Position numbers and translations under genes: made by a program. This document shows, one piece after another, positions 1 to 5,464 of a stretch of 8,064 nucleotides of DNA (positions within the stretch are counted from its first letter, which is position 1; every line of letters starts with the position of its first letter). The notes beneath the pieces are model-generated. The model did no database searches, was not told where the DNA came from, and was given only the letters and a program-made list of their open reading frames with translations. The stretch covers positions 1 through 8,064 of the forward strand of contig CAXMST010000175.1 of the NCBI GenBank assembly GCA_964196325.1. Direction: 5' to 3'. Origin of the DNA: CAXMST01 sp964196325. GTDB taxonomy: Bacteria > Actinomycetota > Thermoleophilia > Solirubrobacterales > 70-9.

Positions 1-853
1 CATAGATGCTCCGGGTGTGCTCGATCAGGGGGACCGCGACCAGGATCACGCCGACCGCGGCCGTGGTCAGCCCGATCTTCACCCGCCGGGTCAGCCCCCC
101 CTCGAGCGGATGCGCCCCGACCCCGAGCAAGATCATCACGAGCGCCGCGGCGAGCACGATTCCCGCCATGTTGGTCAGGTAGAGGAGCAGCGCATCGGCG
201 GCCAGATCGGAGCGACCGAGCTCCAGGGTCATGCCGACCGTGGTCAGCGGCGGCACCAGCGAGACCGCGATCGCGACTCCCGGCAGAGCCGAGACCGCCT
301 CGCGGCGCACGAGGATGTAAGCGCCGGCGGCCCCCGCGAGCACCGCGACCGCGAGATCGAGGATGTCGGGCCGGGTGCGGTCCAGCAGCTGCTCGGAGCC
401 CAGCGTGGTCAGCCTCGGATCCGGGAGCAGGTAGGTGACCAGCACCGCCAGCCCGATCGCTCCCACGCTCGCGACGACCAGCGTCGCCAGGGCGGAGAGC
501 TGGCGGCGCGGATGGCCGAGCACGAGCGCTGTGGCGAGCCCGAGGATCGGGGTGGTCAGCGGCGAGATCAGCATCGCGCCGATCACCACCGGGCCCGAGT
601 CGCGGGCGAGCCCGAACAGGGCGATCAGCACAGACATCGAGAGCAGCAGCGCGAACCTGGACAGGAACGGGACCCGATCGGGGCCCTCGTAGAACAGTTG
701 GCTGAGCACGTCGCGACGCTGCTCGGGGGTGACGCTGCGGCGCTCCGAATACCACCAGGGACCGCGCAGCTGCTCGGCGCGATCGTCGCCGGCGCCCGTC
801 CCCGCCTCTTCGCTGTTGCTCTTGTCCTCGCTCATGGAACCTGCGCCCACCAT
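1..853 (-). CDS. DUF389 (TIGR00341-type) multi-pass membrane protein, 3' end cut by window
   Basis: This reading frame stays open to the left edge, so the C-terminus is missing; 284 codons are visible. The protein has a hydrophilic, acidic first 60 or so residues followed by about seven hydrophobic segments (roughly residues 65-83, 88-112, 118-142, 164-182, 190-209, 224-246 and 258-277). Two stretches are typical of the DUF389 family: GAMLISPLTTPILGLA near residues 92-107, and PGVAIAVSLVPPLTTVGM near 191-208. The family is an integral inner-membrane protein of unknown function, so no substrate or role is claimed. Two in-frame ATG starts are possible, at 853 and 835. I chose 853 because a -10-like hexamer lies 8 bases upstream, which suits a leaderless transcript. 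The 835 start has only a weak AGG upstream and would shorten the protein by six residues. The gene is divergent from the GNAT gene at 874. Family call firm, start uncertain. Confidence 0.85.
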   Translation of the reverse strand, partial: MVGAGSMSEDKSNSEEAGTGAGDDRAEQLRGPWWYSERRSVTPEQRRDVLSQLFYEGPDRVPFLSRFALLLSMSVLIALFGLARDSGPVVIGAMLISPLTTPILGLATALVLGHPRRQLSALATLVVASVGAIGLAVLVTYLLPDPRLTTLGSEQLLDRTRPDILDLAVAVLAGAAGAYILVRREAVSALPGVAIAVSLVPPLTTVGMTLELGRSDLAADALLLYLTNMAGIVLAAALVMILLGVGAHPLEGGLTRRVKIGLTTAAVGVILVAVPLIEHTRSIY

Positions 854-860
854 CCTGACC

Positions 861-867
861 GATAATC
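861..867. promoter_or_regulatory. Shared, symmetric -10-like element between divergent genes
   Basis: The only AT-rich patch in the 20-bp gap is GATAATC. Read on the plus strand it gives GATAAT (861-866), ending 7 bases before the GTG at 874. Read on the minus strand it gives GATTAT (867-862), ending 8 bases before the ATG at 853. Both carry the A at position 2 and T at position 6 that matter most in a -10 hexamer. The spacing would put each transcription start at or next to a start codon, giving leaderless mRNAs. No convincing -35 box is visible on either side. The promoter role is inferred from position and sequence only. Confidence 0.45.
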
Positions 868-873
868 CCCGCG

Positions 874-1371
874 GTGGCCGCTCCGGGCGAATTCCATGTA
901 AGCGAGGTGCATGCGGCGCAGCCGCCGGCCAGTGAGCTACTTACGGCGATGGCGGAGGAGCTCGATGCGCTCTACGAGAAGGTCGACGGCTCGCTGGACT
1001 CGGTTCCGGCGACGCCGGACCAGATGCGCCCACCCAGCGGCTCCTTTCTGCTGATCAGCTCGGGCTCGGAGCCGATCGCCTGCGGCGGGGTCAAGCGGCT
1101 CGACCGGGAGACGGCGGAGATCAAGCGCATGTACGTACGCCCGGCGCGACGCGGTGGTGGTGTCGCCCGCCTGCTGCTGCGGGAGCTGGAGCGGCGGGTG
1201 GCCGAGCTCGGCTACAGCCGCATACGCCTGGACACCGGCCCCAAGCAGCCGGCCGCCAGACGGATCTACGAGAGCGCGGGCTACCGGCGGATCGACGACT
1301 ACAACGGCAACCCGTATGCCGCTTTCTGGTTCGAGAAGCGACTCTCCTGGGGTCGGGCGAACCCGACCTAA
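874..1371 (+). CDS. GNAT-family N-acetyltransferase
   Basis: A 165-residue single-domain GNAT protein, expected to move an acetyl group from acetyl-CoA to a small-molecule or protein amine in the cytoplasm; the substrate cannot be read from the sequence. The core is visible in order: beta strands with ACGGVKRL (69-76) and AEIKRMYVRP (81-90), then the acetyl-CoA pyrophosphate loop R92-R-G-G-G-V-A98 starting a helix. Next come the RIRLDTG strand (116-122) and the C-terminal AARRIYESAGYRRI helix-strand (127-140), followed by DDYNGNPYA. The length is normal for the family. The GTG at 874 is chosen because the N-terminal EFHVSEVH strand belongs to the fold and no ATG precedes it in frame. It lacks a Shine-Dalgarno sequence but has a -10-like GATAAT 7 bases upstream. 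A GTG at 907 would cut into the first strand. The TAA stop overlaps the stop of the convergent amidohydrolase gene. Confidence 0.9.
   Translation: MAAPGEFHVSEVHAAQPPASELLTAMAEELDALYEKVDGSLDSVPATPDQMRPPSGSFLLISSGSEPIACGGVKRLDRETAEIKRMYVRPARRGGGVARLLLRELERRVAELGYSRIRLDTGPKQPAARRIYESAGYRRIDDYNGNPYAAFWFEKRLSWGRANPT
1351..1368. terminator. Hairpin at the convergent stop codons, candidate bidirectional terminator
   Basis: A perfect 7-bp stem GGTCGGG / CCCGACC with a 4-base loop sits exactly where the GNAT gene and the minus-strand operon meet. In minus-strand RNA the loop is UUCG, a stable tetraloop sequence, and the stem starts at the last G of the amidohydrolase UAG. In plus-strand RNA the loop is CGAA and the stem covers the last GNAT codons. 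No U-tract follows on either strand, so this is not a classic intrinsic terminator. Its placement is its main support. Confidence 0.45.
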
Positions 1372-2654
1372 ACCTGAACCAGCCCGAGCCGCTGGGCGGA
1401 CTCTCGCGCCCGAGCGACGAGCTCGACCAGGTCGTCATGCACGAGCCTGCCGCCGTGCAACAGCACCCGTCCCGCGATCACGGTGGTGTCGATCACGGTC
1501 GGGTCGGCTGCATAGGCAAGGCCCGCATCGAGGGCGCCAACGCCCAACTGGGGCGAGTCAAGGCGAACCAGTAGGAAGTCCGCCGGTCCGCCGACCGTCG
1601 GCGGACCCGCTGCACCGCCGGTTCCGGCCCAGGGCAGCGGCGAGCGCTGCCCCCGGGCGATCGCCAGGGTCTCAGCTGCCGTGACCGCGCCCGCTTCCCC
1701 GGCCCGATGCTTCTGCAGGAGGGCGAGTTGCTTGGCTTCGGCGAGCATATTGAGCGCGTTGTTGGAGCCGGCCCCGTCGGTCCCAAGCGCGACCGCAACG
1801 CCCGCGGCCCGGGCGGCCGGCAGGTCGAAGATCGCGCCGACGGCGAGCTTCATATTCGCCTGTGGACAAGAGACGGTGGTCGCGCCGGAGGCGGCGATCA
1901 GCTCGCGATCGCCATCGTCGAGCCAGACGGAGTGAGCGAGCAGGGTCTTGGGGCCGAGCACCCCACAACGCTGCAGATACTCGGCCGGCCGGATTCCGTA
2001 CTGCTCCACACAACGCTGCACCTCGCCTTCGGTCTCGCAGAAATGAATCTGGATCGGGTGCCCGGACTCGGCGGCCTGCTCCCCGATCCAGCGCAGCGAG
2101 GGCTCGGAGACCGCGTAGATCGAGTGCGGCGCAAAGGACGGCTCGACCAGCTCGGCCCCGACCCGATCGAGGTCCTCGAACCCGCTCCGGGAGGCCTCGC
2201 GCAGCGACTCGGTCGCATCCGGGTCGCAGTTGTCGATCAGGGCGGGACCGGTCACCGCCCGCAGACCGGCGTCTCGGACCGCCCGCGCTGTTGCCTCGGG
2301 CTGCCAGTACATGTCCCAGAAGCAGACGGTGCCACTGCGGATCATCTCGGCGCAGGCCAACCGCGTCCCCCAGTAGACATCGTCCGCTTGCAGCCGGGCC
2401 TCGGCGGGCCAGATGTGCCCCTGCAGCCACTCCATCAGGGGTAGGTCGTCTGCGAAGCCGCGGAAAAGGGTCATCGCCGCGTGCGTGTGCGCGTTCACGA
2501 ACCCCGGCACGATTGCCGTCCCGGCACCATTGAGTAGCTCATCCCCCGGCTCGGGCTCGACCCCGGGGCCGAGCTCGGCGATCAGGCCGTCGGCGACTCG
2601 GAGGCCGACGGTCTCGCCATCGACGGTTGCCCCCGTGACCGCCAGGGAGCTCAG
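1368..2654 (-). CDS. MtaD-type amidohydrolase (5'-methylthioadenosine / S-adenosylhomocysteine deaminase-like), CTG start
   Basis: A 428-residue metal-dependent deaminase of the amidohydrolase superfamily, predicted to hydrolyse the 6-amino group of MTA, SAH or 5'-deoxyadenosine to the inosine analogue plus ammonia. Numbered from the CTG at 2654, the expected residues are present: metal ligands H56 and H58 (NAHTH), H177 in PHSIY, H204 and E207 (HFCETE), H241 (LLAHS) and metal ligand D293 (GTDGAGSNN). Order and spacing match Thermotoga MtaD (H55, H57, H200, E203, D279 as I recall them). The N-terminal beta-sandwich (AVTGATVDGETVGLRVADGL) lies upstream of the first GTG in frame (2510), which would delete it. 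No ATG, GTG or TTG exists in frame there. A CTG at 2654 has GGAG 7 bases upstream and overlaps the phosphorylase TGA as CTGA. The gene is last in the operon and carries a 23-bp palindrome near its 3' end. Other family members (guanine or aminodeoxyfutalosine deaminase) cannot be fully excluded. Confidence 0.85.
   Translation of the reverse strand: MSSLAVTGATVDGETVGLRVADGLIAELGPGVEPEPGDELLNGAGTAIVPGFVNAHTHAAMTLFRGFADDLPLMEWLQGHIWPAEARLQADDVYWGTRLACAEMIRSGTVCFWDMYWQPEATARAVRDAGLRAVTGPALIDNCDPDATESLREASRSGFEDLDRVGAELVEPSFAPHSIYAVSEPSLRWIGEQAAESGHPIQIHFCETEGEVQRCVEQYGIRPAEYLQRCGVLGPKTLLAHSVWLDDGDRELIAASGATTVSCPQANMKLAVGAIFDLPAARAAGVAVALGTDGAGSNNALNMLAEAKQLALLQKHRAGEAGAVTAAETLAIARGQRSPLPWAGTGGAAGPPTVGGPADFLLVRLDSPQLGVGALDAGLAYAADPTVIDTTVIAGRVLLHGGRLVHDDLVELVARARESAQRLGLVQV
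1585..1607. repeat. 23-bp perfect palindrome inside the amidohydrolase gene
   Basis: The arms GGTCCGCCGAC (1585-1595) and GTCGGCGGACC (1597-1607) are exact reverse complements around a single central C. Directly to the left, GTCCGCCG at 1578-1585 repeats the GTCCGCCG at 1586-1593. On the coding strand the palindrome covers GPPTVGGP (about residues 350-357), in the stretch just before PADFLLVRL. Amidohydrolases usually have a less glycine- and proline-rich loop there. The reading frame is intact. It may be an operator, a small inserted palindromic element, or a coincidence of GC-rich codons. Confidence 0.7.
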
Positions 2655-3367
2655 GACGCGTCTCCGCCGAGCTCGGCGACCAACGGCTCCAGGCCGGCAA
2701 GCAACTTCCGGCGGTTGAGCTCCTTGCCCGCCTCGAAATCCTCGACCGTGAGGGGCACACCCTCGACCCCGTTGGCGAGATTGTCGACCACGCAGATCGC
2801 GGCGTATGCGATCCCGAGCTCACCGGCGAGCACGCACTCCGATGGAATCGTCATCCCGACGATGTGCGCGTGGGAGGCGAGCAGCCGGACCTCGGCCGGA
2901 GTCTCGAACCGCGGTCCGATCGTCTGCCAGTAGACGCCACCGTCGCGCATCTCGACGGGAGAATGACGGGCCCAGGCCGAGAGCAACCGTTGGCGCCAAC
3001 TGCCGTCGAAGCCCGGGATCGACTCGCCGCCATGGTCGTCGGAGAACGAGACGCCGTGGTCGAGGGCGATGAAGTCGTCGGGGCAGATGAAGGTGCCGAC
3101 GCCGAGCTCAGGGCGCAGGCCGCCGACTGAGCCGATCGCGAGGATCCGGTCGCAGTCCAGGGCGGCCAGGGCGCTGATGTTGGCTCGGTGATCAATGCGC
3201 GCGGCGGTCGTGTAGCGGTCGATCCCATGCCGCTGAAGAAGCAGGTGGCCCTCGGAGGCCAAGACGGTGACCTCGCCGTACTCGGTCGGCTGCACGACCC
3301 GCTCGAGCCCGGCCTCGGGCTCGTTGCCGAGGATCGAGTGTCCACCGATCAGCGCCAGTCGCCCCAT
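2651..3367 (-). CDS. MTAP/PNP-family nucleoside phosphorylase, probably 6-oxopurine (methylthioinosine-type)
   Basis: A 238-residue PNP-fold phosphorylase that would cleave a purine nucleoside with phosphate to free base plus pentose-1-phosphate. Visible motifs are the N-terminal IGGHSILG phosphate-binding region (7-14), QRHG (45-48), RIDHRANISAL (57-67), IGSVGGLRPE (78-87), GPRFETPAEVR (151-161), GMTIPSECVLAGELG (171-185) and VVDNLANGV (193-201). N196 in DNLANG falls where MTA phosphorylases carry an Asp (TDYD) and 6-oxopurine enzymes carry an Asn. That favours methylthioinosine, inosine or guanosine-type substrates over MTA. It is slightly short but complete. The ATG at 3367 has AGGA 7 bases upstream, overlapping the NYN stop. 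Its TGA overlaps the deaminase CTG by four bases, so the two are probably translationally coupled and may act in sequence. Family sure, substrate inferred. Confidence 0.88.
   Translation of the reverse strand: MGRLALIGGHSILGNEPEAGLERVVQPTEYGEVTVLASEGHLLLQRHGIDRYTTAARIDHRANISALAALDCDRILAIGSVGGLRPELGVGTFICPDDFIALDHGVSFSDDHGGESIPGFDGSWRQRLLSAWARHSPVEMRDGGVYWQTIGPRFETPAEVRLLASHAHIVGMTIPSECVLAGELGIAYAAICVVDNLANGVEGVPLTVEDFEAGKELNRRKLLAGLEPLVAELGGDAS
2661..2665 (-). promoter_or_regulatory. Shine-Dalgarno sequence that supports the CTG start of the deaminase
   Basis: GGAGA on the minus strand, inside the last codons of the phosphorylase gene, has its GGAG core 7 bases before the CTG at 2654. This is ideal spacing and is the main positional support for CTG as start codon, since no standard start exists in frame upstream of the conserved N-terminal strands. 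Confidence 0.5.
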
Positions 3368-3376
3368 CGAACGATC

Positions 3377-3805
3377 CTATCCGTCTCCGACCCACTCGCG
3401 CAGGAAGGAGCCCGCGCCCTGGGAGGCGCCGCCGGCTGCCTTGACGGCGGCGATCAGCCGGCGGTCGCTGGAGACGACGAGCACGCCACGGGGGGTCTCA
3501 GCGGCGCGGACCCGGGCTGCGATCTCGCGGTCCGCCGCATTGGCGCCGGCCCCCGCAAAGGAGACGTCGACCGCCTCGGCGGCGTCGAGCACCGCCTGAT
3601 GCGGGCGCCCGTCGAAGACGACCTCGACGGTCAGAGCCGGGGGCGGCCCCGCGAGCGGCTGCAGCCTGCCGAGCAGACGCACCATCGCTCGCGGCCGGTC
3701 ACGCCACCAACCGTCGGGCCGCGAGCCGAGCGCGTTCATGCCGTCGACGATCAGGCGTCGGTAGCCCCTCTCGCGGAGCGGGCTGCAGGCATCCTCGTCG
3801 ATCAC
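3377..3805 (-). CDS. NYN/PIN-like domain protein (YacP-type putative RNase)
   Basis: A 142-residue protein that is almost entirely one NYN domain, a PIN-like fold found in bacterial YacP/Rae1-type ribonucleases acting on RNA. From the GTG at 3805, the acidic motifs are D21 and N24 in LIVDGMN, D65 in VVFDG, D92 in NAADREI, and D114 in VVSSDRRL, followed by a C-terminal GSFLREW. These are the expected metal-binding acids, so it looks catalytically competent. The GTG at 3805 leaves a 13-residue lead before the first strand. It has no Shine-Dalgarno sequence, but a -10-like TACCGT lies 8 bases upstream. The start codon also lies in one arm of a 36-bp inverted repeat. An alternative CTG at 3868 overlaps the WS/DGAT stop as CTGA but lacks a ribosome site. 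It lies 59 bp after WS/DGAT and 9 bp before the phosphorylase. Its RNA target is unknown. Confidence 0.8.
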   Translation of the reverse strand: MIDEDACSPLRERGYRRLIVDGMNALGSRPDGWWRDRPRAMVRLLGRLQPLAGPPPALTVEVVFDGRPHQAVLDAAEAVDVSFAGAGANAADREIAARVRAAETPRGVLVVSSDRRLIAAVKAAGGASQGAGSFLREWVGDG

Positions 3806-3838
3806 GCGGCCAGACGGTAGTAGTCCGTGAGCCGCGTG
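3803..3838. repeat. 36-bp interrupted inverted repeat over the NYN gene start
   Basis: Outer arms CACGCGGC (3803-3810) and GCCGCGTG (3831-3838) are exact reverse complements, as are inner arms ACGG (3814-3817) and CCGT (3825-3828), with a 7-base loop. In minus-strand RNA this folds to an 8 + 4 bp stem with a small internal loop. The final GUG of the stem is the proposed NYN start codon. It lies 26 bases after the WS/DGAT stop. It could terminate or attenuate WS/DGAT transcripts, hide the NYN start, or be a DNA operator. There is no U-tract. Confidence 0.65.
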
Positions 3839-3864
3839 CCTACTGCCTGGCGCACCCGGCTGGA

Positions 3865-5346
3865 TCAGCCCGCTGACTCGCAGGCCGCGGCGATTGCAGC
3901 CAGGTCGCGCTCCAGAGCCGCCATCAGGTCCCAGATCTCGGGCACCTGCTCGCGATCGGCGATCAGCCCGAAGTCCATCGATCCCCGGTAGCTCATCACC
4001 GTGATGTTGAGACCGGCACCGTCGGTGACAACCGAGACCGGGTAGTTGGCCTTGATCTCGGCGCCACCGAGATAGAGCGGGAAGTCCGGGCCGGGCACGT
4101 TCGAGATCACCAGGTTGTAGAGCGGCCGCATGCGCTGCTGGGTCCCGAGCTGCAGGGCGACCCGGGCGGCGCGAGCATTGATCGCCGGCGGGACGAAGTT
4201 GGCGATGTCCTGCAGCAGCTCGGCCGGCATCGCGCTGTGGCGCTCCTTCGCGGCGCTCATCGCCTCGTGGGCGCGGCGAACCCGCTCGACCGGGTCGGGC
4301 TCGTCGGTCGGGATCGGCACGATCATCACCGAGACCCTGTTGCCGAAGGTCCCGACCTGCTCCTCGGTTCGGACCGAGACCGGGATCTGGGCCAGGAGCG
4401 GCTCCGCCGGCAGCGCATCGTTGGCGAGCAGCCACTCGCGCAGGGCGCCGGCACAGAGGCCGACGACGACATCGTTGACCTTGACCCCGAGCTCGTCCTT
4501 GATCTCCTTGACCGTCTTCAGGGAGAGCGAGCCGAAGCTGAACCGGCGATGCGCCGAGATCCGGCCGCTGAACGGCGTGTGCGGCGCCCGGTGTCGGGGT
4601 CGCTCGATGATCTCGCCGTCGCCGCCGCCGCCGATCGCGTTGCGCGCTCGCGCCGCGTAGCGACTGATCGCCTCGGCACCCGGTAGGCCAAGCAACGAGG
4701 GCGCCACATCCAGGTAGGGAAGCGTCGAAGGCAGCTTGCGAGCCATCCGCAGCGGCTGCAGCGGCAGCGCCGCCAGGCCGCGGCCGAGCATCTCGAGCGA
4801 GCTCGGCTCGAGCCCGGACCGGGACTCCTGGTCGGGGTCCGGTGGCGGCACCTCCCGCCCCCCCGGCTCGAGGTCGTACAGCATCCCCATGATCTCGGCG
4901 CCGGAGACGCCGTCGATCATCGCGTGGTGCATCTTGGTCAGGATCGCGCAGCGCCCCCCCTCCAGCCCCTGGATCAGATACAGCTCCCACAGCGGCCGCG
5001 AGCGATCGAGGTGGCGCGAGCTGATCCGGGTTACCTGCTCGGCCAGGCGACGATCGTCTCCGGGCGCCGGTAGCGCCAGCTCTCGCAGGTGATACTCGAG
5101 GTCGAAGTTCGGGTCCTCGATCCAGTACGGCCGATCGAGTCCGTAGGGGACCTCGGCAAGCCGCCAGGTCATCACCGGCAGCAGATGCAGGCGCTCGCTG
5201 AGCAGCTCGTGCATGTCCTCGATCCGCAGCTCTCCCGACTCGCGGGTCGAGGGGTCGACGATCACCAAGCCACCGACGTGGCCGTAGTGGGTGGGGCTCT
5301 CGATCGCAAGGAACTGCGCGTCGAGGCTGGTCAACTGCCGGAGCAT
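3865..5346 (-). CDS. Wax ester synthase / acyl-CoA:diacylglycerol acyltransferase (WS/DGAT)
   Basis: A 493-residue WS/DGAT, which transfers the acyl group of acyl-CoA to diacylglycerol or a long-chain alcohol to make triacylglycerol or wax ester for storage at the membrane or lipid droplet. The N-terminus MLRQLTSLDAQFLAIES is characteristic. The catalytic HHxxxDG motif is intact as H140-H141-A-M-I-D145-G146, preceded by PLWELYLIQGL (118-128). Later family signatures are VNDVVVGLCAGALREWL, VISNVPGP near the C-terminal third, and GLNITVMSYRG with MDFGLIADRE. Length is normal. The ATG at 5346 is chosen because GGGAGAGGAG stands directly before it and the family N-terminus starts there; the frame extends upstream only with unrelated sequence. 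It is the first gene of the minus-strand operon and divergent from the MFS gene. Two G7 runs in the gene do not break the frame. Triacylglycerol versus wax ester preference cannot be told. Confidence 0.94.
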   Translation of the reverse strand: MLRQLTSLDAQFLAIESPTHYGHVGGLVIVDPSTRESGELRIEDMHELLSERLHLLPVMTWRLAEVPYGLDRPYWIEDPNFDLEYHLRELALPAPGDDRRLAEQVTRISSRHLDRSRPLWELYLIQGLEGGRCAILTKMHHAMIDGVSGAEIMGMLYDLEPGGREVPPPDPDQESRSGLEPSSLEMLGRGLAALPLQPLRMARKLPSTLPYLDVAPSLLGLPGAEAISRYAARARNAIGGGGDGEIIERPRHRAPHTPFSGRISAHRRFSFGSLSLKTVKEIKDELGVKVNDVVVGLCAGALREWLLANDALPAEPLLAQIPVSVRTEEQVGTFGNRVSVMIVPIPTDEPDPVERVRRAHEAMSAAKERHSAMPAELLQDIANFVPPAINARAARVALQLGTQQRMRPLYNLVISNVPGPDFPLYLGGAEIKANYPVSVVTDGAGLNITVMSYRGSMDFGLIADREQVPEIWDLMAALERDLAAIAAACESAG

Positions 5347-5363
5347 CTCTCCTCTCCCGGGGC

Positions 5364-5382
5364 GATCCCGTGGCTCGGGATC
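5364..5382. repeat. 7-bp inverted repeat in the WS/DGAT leader (operator or 5' hairpin)
   Basis: GATCCCG (5364-5370) and CGGGATC (5376-5382) are exact reverse complements around a 5-base centre. The element starts where transcription would begin if the TATGCT at 5394-5389 is the -10 box, and it ends 17 bases before the WS/DGAT ATG, just upstream of the ribosome site. It could be a repressor operator or a 5'-end mRNA stem-loop. Confidence 0.5.
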
Positions 5383-5388
5383 AACCGG

Positions 5389-5394
5389 AGCATA
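5389..5394 (-). promoter_or_regulatory. Candidate -10 box of the WS/DGAT operon
   Basis: TATGCT on the minus strand fits TAnnnT in an otherwise GC-rich gap. Transcription would start near 5382, giving a leader of about 36 bases. A GGGACA at 5419-5414 could be a poor -35 box, but the 19-bp spacing is long. Confidence 0.35.
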
Positions 5395-5452
5395 TTCGAG
5401 CGCACCGCCTCGATGTCCCGGGGCGTCACCACGAGCGCCCACGGCAACCAAT

Positions 5453-5458
5453 TAGCCT
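5453..5458 (+). promoter_or_regulatory. Candidate -10 box of the MFS gene, leaderless spacing
   Basis: TAGCCT fits TAnnnT and ends 6 bases before the GTG at 5465, so the transcript would begin at or near the start codon. There is no Shine-Dalgarno sequence for this gene and no clear -35 box, which fits leaderless translation. Confidence 0.35.
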
Positions 5459-5464
5459 CGCCCT

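Noticed and set aside
17..865. Plus-strand open frame of 282 codons at the left end
   Set aside because: It is the antisense of the DUF389 gene, with Arg/Gln/Asp/His-rich composition and no domain.
1201..2678. 12-bp palindrome GCCGAGCTCGGC found three times (1201, 2569 and 2666)
   Set aside because: All copies encode Ala-Glu-Leu-Gly with the preferred codons GCC GAG CTC GGC, which happen to be self-complementary.
4792..4812. 7-bp inverted repeat CTCGAGC / GCTCGAG inside WS/DGAT
   Set aside because: It sits inside coding sequence made of common Leu/Glu/Ser codons and is much weaker than the palindrome in the deaminase gene.
4854..4960. Two 7-base G/C homopolymer runs in WS/DGAT (and one in DUF389 near 94-100) as possible phase-variation tracts
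   Set aside because: The frames are intact across all of them, the runs encode Gly-Gly in GC-rich codons, and seven bases is short for phase variation.
3377..4990. Reading the NYN gene as a 537-residue fusion that starts inside WS/DGAT
   Set aside because: The first 390 or so residues are low-complexity out-of-frame translation of WS/DGAT; only the last 142 form a domain.
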